Of a stretch of DNA of 64,000 bases, positions 16,415 to 25,841 are shown piece after piece; the stretch's first letter is position 1; the number at the start of each line of letters is the position of its first letter. This DNA comes from Xylanibacter ruminicola (GTDB lineage Bacteria > Bacteroidota > Bacteroidia > Bacteroidales > Bacteroidaceae): NCBI RefSeq assembly GCF_900107775.1, contig NZ_FNRF01000002.1:127129-191128 (forward strand), read 5' to 3'. The notes under the pieces were generated by a model. That model saw only the letters and a program-made list of their open reading frames with translations, had not been told where the DNA came from and did not search any database. The translations under genes and the position numbers were made by a program.

Positions 16415-18823
16415 ATGTACAAAACGCTAACTATTTTCACCATTCTGCTGAGCAGCCTGTGCCTACAGGGAAATGCTCAGACTCGCGATGGCTATGTGGA
16501 CTTCCTTTACCAGTTTATGCCACAGCCTGATAAGACAGATTATAGTCGCGAGTTCTACCAGCAGAACGTTGCCCTGTCGCTCAAAGCTCGTGCTGAGATG
16601 CCATGGGGCAAAACCATTCCAGAGCGCGAGTTCCGCCACTTTGTGGTGCCCGTGCGAGTTAACAACGAGAATCTCGACAACAGTCGCGAGGTGTTCTACA
16701 AGGCCCTCAAGCCCCGTGTTGAGAAACTGAGTATGCAAGAGGCTATCCTCGAGGTGAACCACTGGTGCCACGAGCATGTGACGTACCGTCCGTCGGATGG
16801 CAGAACCAGCAGTCCGCTGGCAACGCTCCGTACGGCTTATGGACGTTGTGGCGAGCAGAGCACTTTTACGGTGGCAGCCCTGCGTGCCGTGGGTATTCCT
16901 GCCCGTCAGGTGTATACCCCGCGTTGGGCGCATACCGACGATAACCATGCGTGGGTAGAGGCCTGGGCCGATGGCAAGTGGTACTTCTTGGGTGCCTGCG
17001 AGCCTGAGCCCGTGCTGAACCTGGGCTGGTTTAACGAGAGTGCCTCGCGTGGTATGCTGATGCACACCAAGGCTTTTGGCAACTACGACGGACCCGAGGA
17101 GGTGATGAGTGTAACGCCTTGTTACACCGAGATTAACGTGATTGATAACTATGCGCCAACTGCCCAGATTAACGTGCAGGTGGTTAACGCCAAAGGTAAG
17201 CCCGTTTCAGGTGCCCGCGTAGAGTTTAAGCTGTATAACTATGCCGAGTTCTACACCGTGGCTAACAAGACTACCGACAAGCTGGGTCATGCCTCGCTGA
17301 CAGCCGGTAAGGGCGATATGCTACTGTGGGTATCGAAAGGTGGCTTGGTGGCTACCCGTAAGGTATCGTTCGGTAAGGACAAGCAGGTGAAAATCGTGCT
17401 GAACAGCAAGGAATTGCCTGATTTGGTGGATCTCGATATCGTGCCACCACCCGTAAGTGCACAGCTGCCTTTGGTAACACCTGAGCAGCGTGCCGAGAAC
17501 AACCGCCGTTCGGCTTACGAGGACAGTATCCGTCATGCCTACGAGGCTACCATGCCGGTAGAGGACTGGCGCGGTAACCACCGTACCATCCAGCAGTTCC
17601 TGGACGAGGCTCCCAACAAGCTGATGGCTGAGAAACTGCTCGGCGTATTGGCTAAGAAGGACCTGCGTGATATCGAACTGGCTGTGCTGAAGGATAACCA
17701 GGTGGCTGCCGTGGATACATCGGATATCTACTTGAAGTATGTGCTGTGCCCCCGTGTAGAGCTGGAGTGGCTTACACCTTACAAGGCTTTCTTCCGTAAG
17801 CACATGGCTGATATCAAGAATCCTTCCCAGCTGGAGGCCTGGTGCAACAAGAACATCCGCATCGACAACGATCACAACCCACAGGGTCTGCGTATGCAGC
17901 CTATGAGTGTGTATCGCGAAAAGCTGACCGACGATCTGGGTCGTAACATCTTCTTTGTATCGGTGGCTCGCAGCTTAGACATGCCAGCCCGTATCAACGA
18001 GGTGAACGGCAAGCCCCAGTATTATGCCGATGGACGTTGGGTCGATGTGTTTGCCAAGGCCCAGAATGCCAAGCAGGCTAACACCGCCAAGCTGAAGCTG
18101 GATTACAAGCTGTCGGCTCACAACGATAATCCAAAGTATTACATCCACTTTACGCTGAGCAAGGTGGTGGATGGACAGCTGCAGTTGCAGACCTTCCCTG
18201 AGGAGGCTACCCAACAGGACTTTGTGAATGGACAGGAGTTGGATAAGGGCGAGTATATCCTTACTACTGGTGTACGTATGGCCAGCGGTAAGGTGCTGGC
18301 TCGTATGCAGCGCTTTACTCTCAACGGCGATACTACCATCAGCTACGCCCTGCGCGAGAATCAGGAGGATGTGCAGGTGATTGGGTCGCTAAATGCCGAG
18401 GATATCTATCACGACAAAGCTACCGATAGCGATAAGAGTCTGCTTTCAACTACCGGTCGCGGGTATTATGTGTTGGCTATTGTGGCACCTAACCAGGAGC
18501 CTACCAACCACGCTATGCGCGATATCTCTGTTTACAAGCAGCAGTTTGAGGAGTGGGGTAGAAAGATGATTTTCCTGTTCCAGAACGACGACGAGGCACA
18601 GCGCTTTAACTTTGCCGAGTTCGACAAGCTGCCTAACACCGTGGTTTGGGGAACCGATGTAGAGGGTAAAATAAAACAGGAAGTGTGGCAGCAGATGAAA
18701 CTGACTACGCCTTCACTCCCTGTGTTCCTGATTTGCGATTCGTTTAACCGCGTGGTATTTGTTCAGCAGGGCTACACCATCAACTTAGGTGAGCAGCTGA
18801 TCAAGGTTATTCGCCAATTGTAG
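16415..18823 (+). CDS. Secreted transglutaminase-like protein with thioredoxin-fold C-terminus
   Basis: This 802-aa exported protein has signal peptide MYKTLTIFTILLSSLCLQG. Residues about 110-200 form a transglutaminase-like cysteine protease domain (GRCGEQSTFTVAALRAVGIP with Cys, DDNHAWVEAW with His). An Ig-like carboxypeptidase-regulatory repeat follows (INVQVVNAKGKPVSGARVEF). The last ~120 residues have a thioredoxin-like fold (YVLAIVAPNQEP, PSLPVFLICD) but no CxxC, so they are not redox active. It begins 13 nt after tyrA and may be cotranscribed, although its role is periplasmic and unrelated. The substrate is unknown. Confidence 0.8.
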   Translation: MYKTLTIFTILLSSLCLQGNAQTRDGYVDFLYQFMPQPDKTDYSREFYQQNVALSLKARAEMPWGKTIPEREFRHFVVPVRVNNENLDNSREVFYKALKPRVEKLSMQEAILEVNHWCHEHVTYRPSDGRTSSPLATLRTAYGRCGEQSTFTVAALRAVGIPARQVYTPRWAHTDDNHAWVEAWADGKWYFLGACEPEPVLNLGWFNESASRGMLMHTKAFGNYDGPEEVMSVTPCYTEINVIDNYAPTAQINVQVVNAKGKPVSGARVEFKLYNYAEFYTVANKTTDKLGHASLTAGKGDMLLWVSKGGLVATRKVSFGKDKQVKIVLNSKELPDLVDLDIVPPPVSAQLPLVTPEQRAENNRRSAYEDSIRHAYEATMPVEDWRGNHRTIQQFLDEAPNKLMAEKLLGVLAKKDLRDIELAVLKDNQVAAVDTSDIYLKYVLCPRVELEWLTPYKAFFRKHMADIKNPSQLEAWCNKNIRIDNDHNPQGLRMQPMSVYREKLTDDLGRNIFFVSVARSLDMPARINEVNGKPQYYADGRWVDVFAKAQNAKQANTAKLKLDYKLSAHNDNPKYYIHFTLSKVVDGQLQLQTFPEEATQQDFVNGQELDKGEYILTTGVRMASGKVLARMQRFTLNGDTTISYALRENQEDVQVIGSLNAEDIYHDKATDSDKSLLSTTGRGYYVLAIVAPNQEPTNHAMRDISVYKQQFEEWGRKMIFLFQNDDEAQRFNFAEFDKLPNTVVWGTDVEGKIKQEVWQQMKLTTPSLPVFLICDSFNRVVFVQQGYTINLGEQLIKVIRQL

Positions 18824-19478
18824 AAAGCACGTATTTCACGTCGTCGGCACTGGTAACACCACTGCCTGCCGAGAATGAACCGTGAATTTCCATACAGCCC
18901 GTCTGGTCGATGATCAGGCGGGCATTTTTTGTGGTAACGCCGCCGCCTGGCATGATGATGATACGACCGGCTGCCTGTTCTACGAGTTTACGCAACAGGG
19001 GAATACCCTGTTCGGCTGATGGCTCATGACCTGAGGTGAGGATGCGGGCACAACCGGCAGCGATAATCTGCTCGAGGGCCTCCTCGGGTTCACGACAGCG
19101 GTCGAAAGCACGGTGGAAAGTAAAAGGCTTCCCGTTCGAAGCCTCAACCATCAGCTTCAATGCCTCTACGTCGATATCGCCATCGGCAGTGAGGGCGCCG
19201 CACACGATACCATCGCAGTAAGGCAACGACAAACGGATATCCTCCAACATCGCCTCTAAATCAGTTTTGTTATACACAAAATCGCCTTCGCGTGAGCGGA
19301 TGAGTACCTGAATCTTGAGTTCGGGATACTGCTGACGAATCCATTTCATCATACCTATGGTGGGGGTTACACCGCCTAATGCCAAAGCTGTACACAGTTC
19401 GATGCGCTCGGCACCGCCCTCTGCAGCTGCAATCACACTGGCCATATTGCCAGTACATACTTCTAATGTTCGTTTCAT
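18807..19478 (-). CDS. cutC: CutC family protein
   Basis: This 223-aa TIM-barrel protein is of the CutC family, historically tied to copper homeostasis, although that function is uncertain. Motifs include LEVCTGNMASVIAAAEGGAERIELC, the SREGDFVYN block, FHRAFDRC, LTSGHEPSAEQGI and IIMPGGGVTTKN. Length is normal. The gene is convergent with the transglutaminase-like gene and overlaps its 3' end by 17 nt. Upstream lies the GH92 gene only 14 nt away in the same direction, so cutC is probably the last gene of the leftward glycosidase operon. Confidence 0.93.
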   Translation of the reverse strand: MKRTLEVCTGNMASVIAAAEGGAERIELCTALALGGVTPTIGMMKWIRQQYPELKIQVLIRSREGDFVYNKTDLEAMLEDIRLSLPYCDGIVCGALTADGDIDVEALKLMVEASNGKPFTFHRAFDRCREPEEALEQIIAAGCARILTSGHEPSAEQGIPLLRKLVEQAAGRIIIMPGGGVTTKNARLIIDQTGCMEIHGSFSAGSGVTSADDVKYVLSTIGE

Positions 19479-19492
19479 ATAAAATTTAATGT

Positions 19493-21673
19493 TTAATCTA
19501 CCAATTCGCTATGCGAGATGCGATATTTCTTGAGGGGTTTGGAGCCATCGATGATGATGTCGCCCTTAGGGTAATAACGCTTGTCGAGATGCAGCGTTAC
19601 CTTGTCGAATACCGGTTTGGTAAGTGCATAGCTGGGTGTGCCAGGACAATCGGGATACAAGCCCATCATCGAGAAGATGAGCCATGTTGACATGGTGCCG
19701 CAATCATCGTTGCCTGGAATGCCGTTGGGCTTATCGCTAAAGAACTTGTTAATCAGGCTGGTAACAATCTTCTCGGTGCGCCATTCCTCGCCCTTGAAAT
19801 AGGTAAACAGGTAAGGGTAGGCAATGTCGGGTTCGTTGGCTGGGTCGTACAATCCCTCATCGAACACGCGCTGCAGCTTCTGCACAAACTTCTTGTCGCC
19901 ACCCATCAGGCGTGCCAGTCCCTTGATGTCGTGAGGCACGTAGAAGGTGTAGTTCCAGGCGCTGCCCTCGTGGAATCCGGGCGCATTCGAGAAGTCGGCA
20001 CCATCCTTGGGATCGAAAGGTGTGAGGAACGTGCCATCCTGATTGATGGGACGCAGCGTACCCGACTCCTTGGAATAGTAATAACGGTAGCCCAGACTCT
20101 GTTGGCGGAATCGCTTGGCATCCTGTTTCTTACCCAGCGCCTCGGCTAAGTTTGCCAGCGAGGCATCGGCAATATAGTACTCCAAGGCGTGCGATACCGA
20201 GTTGTCGCCCGACATATCGGCGGCATATTCGCCCATAGGCACGTAACCGCGCTTGTAGTAGTTGTCAACATCGGGGCGCATCTTGTTATCCTTGCCAGGC
20301 AGGGTGGCCGACTTATAGAAAGCCTCGTAGGCGGTGTTGATATCGAAATCGCGCAGACCCTTCAACCAGGTGTCGGCAATAAAGGGGATGGCAGGATCGC
20401 CCTCCATCGTCCAGGTTTCGCGACTGTACAGTTCCCACTTTGGCATCCAGCCCCATTCCTTGTACATGCCAATCATAGAGCGTACCATATCTAACTGCTT
20501 GTCGGGGTAGAGTAGTGTCATCAGCTGACCCACGTTGCGGTAGGTGTCCCAGAGTGAGAAAACGGTGTAGCGGTTGGTACTAGTGGTGCCAATCTTAAAA
20601 CTCTCCATTTCGGGGTACTGGCCGTTAACATCCTGCAGGATGTTGGGGTGAATCTGGGTGTGATACAGTGCGGTGTAGAACATGCGGCGCTGGGCCTCGG
20701 TGCCACCTTCGACGGTAACACGGTTCAGCGTTTCGGCCCACAGCTGACGGGCCTGCTTTCGGGTGTTGTCGAAAGCAAACTGGGGCTGTTCGGTGTTCAG
20801 GTTCTGGCGGGCATTCTCGATGGATACAAACGATACGCCCATCTGCACCTCAATCTGTTCGCCTTCGGCACAATCGTAGTTAAAATAGTAGCCCACATCA
20901 TCGCCTGCCAACTCCTTGCCGTAGGTGGTGTAGAGCTTGTATTTGCCCTGGTCGGGATCCCAGTCCTTCTCGGGACCGTCCATCGGTGGCTGCTTTTTCC
21001 AGTAGCCTGCCGAGGCGGGCTTTTTGTTTACTCGCATCACAAAGTAGATAGGGAATACGGCCTGCGGATTGTAGCAGAAGGTGCCCACCAGGCGATAGCC
21101 CTCAATCTCGGTATCGCTGACACGGCGTACCATACCACCCACCTCGTTGGTAAGTCCGTTACCCAGGTTCAGCAGGATATGGCCTTCGCCTTGAGGAAAT
21201 GTGAAGCGCTCAGCTGAACTGCGGGTGGTGGCACTTACCTCGCAACGGATGCCGTACTTTTTCAGACTTACGGCATAGTAGCCAGGGGTGGCCTGCTCGT
21301 TGCTGTATTCCGAGCCGTAGTGGCGGTAATCTACATCCAGCTTGCCGGTGGTAGGCATGGTGAGCAGCGTGCCCAGTTCGGGACAGCCCACACCACTCAG
21401 CGTTACATGGGCAAAGCCGGTGAAATACTTGTTGTTATACTCGTAAGGCGCCGACCACCAGCGCTTATCCTTATCGTATATGTTCAGGTCGCTACCCATC
21501 ACGTTAAAGGGTACCACACTCATCATGCCATTTGGGCATACGGCACCTGGATTGCACACGCTGTAGTTGGTGGTTCCGATAAAGGGATCGACATAATCCA
21601 CGGGCTGCTGCGCGCTGATAGACAGAGAGCCTAAAATGTAACAATTTAAAAATGTAAAAATGAGCTTTTTCAT
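19493..21673 (-). CDS. GH92 alpha-mannosidase (NEPD type)
   Basis: This 726-aa exported exo-alpha-mannosidase is calcium dependent and inverting by family knowledge. The signal peptide is MKKLIFTFLNCYILGSLSISAQ. VDYVDPFIGT opens the N-terminal beta domain. The catalytic-acid motif reads ANEPDIAYPYLF (near residue 618) with Glu kept. The base region is GNDDCGTMSTWLIFSMMGLYP. The NEPD variant differs from the other two GH92 proteins here, suggesting a different linkage. The signal-peptide coding region is built of the A/T-rich ACATTTT sequence family (21633-21665). The start abuts the GH3 stop codon. Confidence 0.93.
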   Translation of the reverse strand: MKKLIFTFLNCYILGSLSISAQQPVDYVDPFIGTTNYSVCNPGAVCPNGMMSVVPFNVMGSDLNIYDKDKRWWSAPYEYNNKYFTGFAHVTLSGVGCPELGTLLTMPTTGKLDVDYRHYGSEYSNEQATPGYYAVSLKKYGIRCEVSATTRSSAERFTFPQGEGHILLNLGNGLTNEVGGMVRRVSDTEIEGYRLVGTFCYNPQAVFPIYFVMRVNKKPASAGYWKKQPPMDGPEKDWDPDQGKYKLYTTYGKELAGDDVGYYFNYDCAEGEQIEVQMGVSFVSIENARQNLNTEQPQFAFDNTRKQARQLWAETLNRVTVEGGTEAQRRMFYTALYHTQIHPNILQDVNGQYPEMESFKIGTTSTNRYTVFSLWDTYRNVGQLMTLLYPDKQLDMVRSMIGMYKEWGWMPKWELYSRETWTMEGDPAIPFIADTWLKGLRDFDINTAYEAFYKSATLPGKDNKMRPDVDNYYKRGYVPMGEYAADMSGDNSVSHALEYYIADASLANLAEALGKKQDAKRFRQQSLGYRYYYSKESGTLRPINQDGTFLTPFDPKDGADFSNAPGFHEGSAWNYTFYVPHDIKGLARLMGGDKKFVQKLQRVFDEGLYDPANEPDIAYPYLFTYFKGEEWRTEKIVTSLINKFFSDKPNGIPGNDDCGTMSTWLIFSMMGLYPDCPGTPSYALTKPVFDKVTLHLDKRYYPKGDIIIDGSKPLKKYRISHSELVD
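21633..21665 (-). repeat. A/T-rich ACATTTT-type sequence in a signal-peptide region
   Basis: Read on the minus strand it contains CATTTTTACATTTTTAAATT and GTTACATTTT, matching the intergenic spacer at 15570-15607. Here it encodes the hydrophobic core of the GH92 signal peptide. Confidence 0.45.
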
Positions 21674-24022
21674 TTAATTCTGGGTAAATGTGGCTTTAAG
21701 AATAATGTTATCTGAGCTGGGACCTATCATTACGGTAAAGTCACCAGTCTCAACTACATGGTTCATCTCTTGATCTACAATCTCCAGGTCCTCGGCTTCG
21801 AGGGTGAACGATACCTGCTTGGTTTCGCCCTTGGGGATGAAGATACGACTGAACTTCTTGAGCTGCATCATAGGCTGGGCGGTAGAGGCAAACTCGTCGT
21901 GCAGATACAGCTGCACCACCTCGTCGCCATCCATATCACCGGTGTTGGTAACGGTAAAGGTTACCTTAAACTGGGTGTCGCCAGTCTCCTCTACATTCAG
22001 ATTGTCGTATTTGAAGGTGGTGTACGACAGACCGTAGCCAAAGGCATACAGCGGACGGGCACTCATCTCTACATAATCGTGTGGCAGAGGTGGTTTCTTG
22101 TTGTAGTAAACAGGAATCTGACCTACGTTGGCGGGTACCGATACAGGCAGGCGTCCGGCAGGGTTGTAATCGCCAAACAGCACGTCGGCAATAGCGGTTC
22201 CACCTTCCTGTCCGGGATAGTAAGCCGTGAGCAGGGCATCGGCATGCTGGGCGGCCCAACTCTTATCCATGGGACGACCTTCGATATACACCACTACCAG
22301 TGGCTTACCAGTGGCCTTGAGGGCCTTGAGCAGCTGCATCTGGTGACCCAGTGGGGTGAGGGTGGCACGGTCGAATCCTTCGCCACAGTCCATATCGCTG
22401 ATGGTCTTGCTGTCTGTCACAGCAGCACCGGTCTCCTTATAACTGGTCTTGAAGTCGCGGGCACTCGAACCGCCTACAGCTACCACAATCACATCGGCCT
22501 CCTTAGCAGCTGCTACTGCCTCGTCAATATTCGATGCGGTGGTGTCGCGTACAGCACAACCTTTGACGTAGGTTACCTGACTAGTAGGCAGTTTGCTGCG
22601 GATACCGGCTAGGATGGTTTTTACGTTGCCATCTTCCTGTGGTGCGGTATAGTCGCCCAGCATGTTATACACATTGTCAGCATTAGGTCCGCACACCAGC
22701 ACTTTTTTGTTTTTGCTGAGTGGCAGCACGTGGTTCTGGTTCTTGAGCAAGGTGATAACCTCGCGAGCCACCTGCAGGGCAACAGCCTTGTTGTTATCGC
22801 TGCGAACCAGCTGCTTGGCCTGAGCCACATCTACGTAAGGATGCTCGAACAAACCCATCTCGAACTTCATCTTCAGGATGCGCTTAACGGCTACATCAAT
22901 CTCAGCCTCAGTTACCATGCCTTTCTGTACGGCATCTTCCAATCTGCCGAAAGCCAAGGCACCAAGGTCGGCATCAACACCTGCCTGCAGCGCCATTACA
23001 CCTGCCTCCTGCTTGGTCTGGGCCACACGGTGTGTGCCCTGGATACCGTCGATGCTATACAGGTCGCTCACTACAAATCCGTTGAATCCCCACTGGGTGC
23101 GCAACAGATCGGTTAGCAGTGCCTTGCTGCAGGTGCTGGGGATACCATCCAGCGAGTTATAGCTGGTCATCACCGACAGAGCGCCGGCATTGATGGCTTT
23201 CTTGAATGGGGGCAGGAAACTCTCCTGCAATTCGCGTGGACCGGCAATGGTGATACCGCCGTTCTGTCCGGCTTCGGTGGTGCCGTAGCCGATAAAATGC
23301 TTCAGTGTGGCAATGGTGCTATAGGGCTTCGACAAGTTGCCGCCACCCAATCCTTTTACCATCGCTGCACCTAACTCACCAGCCAGTACAGGGTCTTCAC
23401 CCATCGTCTCCTCGACACGCGACCAACGGGGCTCGCGGGCCAGATCCAATACAGGTCCGTAGCTGATATGGCCACCCTGCAGTCGGATTTCCTGACCTAT
23501 CACCTCGCCAGTTTTCTCTATCAGGGCAGGGTTCCATGTAGCAGCCATACCGAATCCGGTGGGGAATACGGTCGTGCCGATAGCCATGTGTCCGTGGGGG
23601 GCCTCCTCGGCTAAGAACAGGGGGATGCCCAGTCGGGTGTGCTCCATTACGTATTTCTGCAGGGCATTACCAGTCTTGGCAGCCAGTTCGGGGGTGAGCC
23701 CGTTCTCGAGCGACTTCTGTGTCCAGGGGTCGGCACGATAGGTTCCCCAGAGCATACCTATCTGTCCCTCGGCAATATCTTTCTTGAACAGCTCTGAGGG
23801 TTCTACATTCTTTCCTTTGATGGTGTAGTAGTTCCAGGCCAAGGTGCAGCGCAGCTGTCCCACTTTCTCCTGGAGTGTCATACGACTAACCAAGTCGTTT
23901 ACACGCTGTTCTACCGAGAGTTTCGGGTTCTGGTAGGGCAGTACCTCCTTGACTTTCTTTTTGGCGGCTGACAGGCTCAGGGCCATGCAGCAAGCCATTG
24001 TTGATATCAGTATTCGTTTCAT
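21674..24022 (-). CDS. GH3 beta-glycosidase
   Basis: This 782-aa exported retaining glycosidase has signal peptide MKRILISTMACCMALSLSAA. The N-terminal TIM barrel carries the nucleophile Asp in GFVVSDLYSIDGI. The alpha/beta sandwich (ALQVAREVITLLKNQNHVLPL) and a C-terminal fibronectin III-like domain (DGDEVVQLYLHDE) follow. Length and domains are those of family 3 beta-glucosidases and beta-xylosidases. The substrate cannot be decided from sequence alone. Its place among mannosidases and fucosidases makes the beta-1,2-xylose of plant N-glycans one candidate. Confidence 0.93.
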   Translation of the reverse strand: MKRILISTMACCMALSLSAAKKKVKEVLPYQNPKLSVEQRVNDLVSRMTLQEKVGQLRCTLAWNYYTIKGKNVEPSELFKKDIAEGQIGMLWGTYRADPWTQKSLENGLTPELAAKTGNALQKYVMEHTRLGIPLFLAEEAPHGHMAIGTTVFPTGFGMAATWNPALIEKTGEVIGQEIRLQGGHISYGPVLDLAREPRWSRVEETMGEDPVLAGELGAAMVKGLGGGNLSKPYSTIATLKHFIGYGTTEAGQNGGITIAGPRELQESFLPPFKKAINAGALSVMTSYNSLDGIPSTCSKALLTDLLRTQWGFNGFVVSDLYSIDGIQGTHRVAQTKQEAGVMALQAGVDADLGALAFGRLEDAVQKGMVTEAEIDVAVKRILKMKFEMGLFEHPYVDVAQAKQLVRSDNNKAVALQVAREVITLLKNQNHVLPLSKNKKVLVCGPNADNVYNMLGDYTAPQEDGNVKTILAGIRSKLPTSQVTYVKGCAVRDTTASNIDEAVAAAKEADVIVVAVGGSSARDFKTSYKETGAAVTDSKTISDMDCGEGFDRATLTPLGHQMQLLKALKATGKPLVVVYIEGRPMDKSWAAQHADALLTAYYPGQEGGTAIADVLFGDYNPAGRLPVSVPANVGQIPVYYNKKPPLPHDYVEMSARPLYAFGYGLSYTTFKYDNLNVEETGDTQFKVTFTVTNTGDMDGDEVVQLYLHDEFASTAQPMMQLKKFSRIFIPKGETKQVSFTLEAEDLEIVDQEMNHVVETGDFTVMIGPSSDNIILKATFTQN

Positions 24023-24025
24023 ATC

Positions 24026-25831
24026 TTAAAGAATAATGAGTTTGTCGTAAGCAGCTTTTTCAGTCTCGTTCACCAGGCGCACGGCTTTCAGCTGTACATA
24101 ACGGCAGTCGGCGGGTGCGAAATACACGTCCTGCATAATCGGATTGTTGCGGATGTTAGAGAATTCGCCGGCGGCAATACGCTTCATGGTGTCGGGGGTA
24201 TTGCCAGCCCATATCTCGTAATGCGAAATCATACCTGTGGTGGTGGGCTTGTAATGCAGCGAACGGATCTGACGCGTGCGACCCAGGTCGAGGGTGATGC
24301 TGTTGGTATCCTGCTGCTGGATGGTGTAATCAAAGCCTTTCAGATTCTGTTCCTGCTGCTGGTAGCTCTCCAAAGCCTTGGGGGCATAGTAGGCACCGAT
24401 GCCGTTGATGCAGAGCGGACCACGAGCCTCATCGAAGCATACACGCAGCTTCTTGGCGGTAATGGTCTGGAAGCGCAGCAGGCGTTTGAAACCGATAGTG
24501 GTAGTGGCCTCCTTGATGCTGATGGGTTGCCATTTGCCGCCATTAAAGTACTCTAAGTGGAACTTGCTAACACGTTGGCCCAGAGGAATATACTCCTGTA
24601 GCATGATGCGGTTGATACGTTGTGTGCCCTTGAGTGCAATCTCGAGTGTAGCGGTGGTAACACCGTCCTCGGTAGCCCAGTAGGTATCGTAGTTGCCATC
24701 GGTTAGGTTGGCTGTTCCGTACAGTTTCTTATCACGAACATTCGAAGCTTTGATGCTGACTTTACGGAGTAGATTGTTACTCAGTTCGGCAGCTACCTGC
24801 TGATGGTAATTCACGGCATTAGCCGAGTCGATGGGATGGATGAGTCCTTCCTTATCCACGGGGAAATTGAGCAGGAATGTACCGTTATGACCCACGCTGC
24901 GGTAGTACAGGTCGGTGAGTTGTGGGATGCTTTTCACACGTGCGTCCTCGCTCTCGTGATAGAACCAGCCCGGACGGATACTAGTGTTGCACTCCGAGGG
25001 TACCCAGGTATCGCCATCGGCATGTCCGCTGGTCAACTCGTAGTACTTATCGTAACCAGGATAAACCTCGTTGATTCGCAGGAACGACCAGTTGGTGGCA
25101 TCGGCATAGCCCTCCTCGTTGCCAACCCAACGGCAACCGGGGCCGCCATCGCTAAAGATGATGGCCTGTGGCTGATGCTTGTACACCAGTTTGTGGGCAC
25201 GGGGAAAATCGTAATAGGTACGGCGATCAATCTTGCGCTGCTCCTTGGCACCGCCATACCAGCCATCACCACCGTTGGCACCATCAAACCACACCTCGAA
25301 AAGCTCGCCATACTGGGTGAGCAACTCCTCGAGCTGGGCATAGAAATACTCCACGTAGAGTGGGGTACTGTAGAATGCCTGATGGCGATCCCATGGCGAG
25401 AGGTACAGACCCAGTTTCAGACCGTACTTTTTACAAGCGGCTGCCAGCTCGCCTACAATATCACCCTTACCATCCTTGTAAGGCGTATTGCGAACGCTGT
25501 AGTCGGTGTACTTGGTGGGCCACAAACAAAAACCGTCGTGGTGCTTGGCTGTGAGTATCACGCCTTTCATACCGGCAGCCTTGATGGTGCGGGCCCATTG
25601 CTCGGTATCAAGCTTGGTGGGGTTGAAATCACTCAATGGCGCATCGCCATAACCCCACTCACGATCGCCAAAGGTGTTGGGTCCGAAGTGGATAAAAGCA
25701 TAAGTCTCTAACTTCTGCCAGGCCACCTGATGGGCTGTGGGCAGGGGCGCAACTGGTGCGGGGGCCTGCTTCTGGGCAAAGGTAGGGAGTAGTAGAAAGT
25801 TAAAACTGAATAGTAAAAGTAATTGTTTCAT
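24026..25831 (-). CDS. GH29 alpha-L-fucosidase with F5/8 type C domain
   Basis: This 601-aa exported protein has signal peptide MKQLLLLFSFNFLLLPTFAQ. The family 29 barrel has FIHFGPNTFGDREWG, VILTAKHHDGFCLWP and the nucleophile Asp in EVWFDGANGGD. A C-terminal discoidin (CBM32-like) domain starts near residue 375 (NLTDGNYDTYWATEDG). The domain layout is typical of GH29 subfamily B enzymes, which prefer alpha-1,3/1,4 fucose. ATG 25831 is used because it starts the signal peptide; an in-frame GTG lies 21 codons upstream. Confidence 0.92.
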   Translation of the reverse strand: MKQLLLLFSFNFLLLPTFAQKQAPAPVAPLPTAHQVAWQKLETYAFIHFGPNTFGDREWGYGDAPLSDFNPTKLDTEQWARTIKAAGMKGVILTAKHHDGFCLWPTKYTDYSVRNTPYKDGKGDIVGELAAACKKYGLKLGLYLSPWDRHQAFYSTPLYVEYFYAQLEELLTQYGELFEVWFDGANGGDGWYGGAKEQRKIDRRTYYDFPRAHKLVYKHQPQAIIFSDGGPGCRWVGNEEGYADATNWSFLRINEVYPGYDKYYELTSGHADGDTWVPSECNTSIRPGWFYHESEDARVKSIPQLTDLYYRSVGHNGTFLLNFPVDKEGLIHPIDSANAVNYHQQVAAELSNNLLRKVSIKASNVRDKKLYGTANLTDGNYDTYWATEDGVTTATLEIALKGTQRINRIMLQEYIPLGQRVSKFHLEYFNGGKWQPISIKEATTTIGFKRLLRFQTITAKKLRVCFDEARGPLCINGIGAYYAPKALESYQQQEQNLKGFDYTIQQQDTNSITLDLGRTRQIRSLHYKPTTTGMISHYEIWAGNTPDTMKRIAAGEFSNIRNNPIMQDVYFAPADCRYVQLKAVRLVNETEKAAYDKLIIL

Positions 25832-25841
25832 ATTTGTGTTA

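Noticed and set aside
16415..18823. Redox-active thioredoxin at the C-terminus
   Set aside because: The fold is recognisable but there is no CxxC motif.
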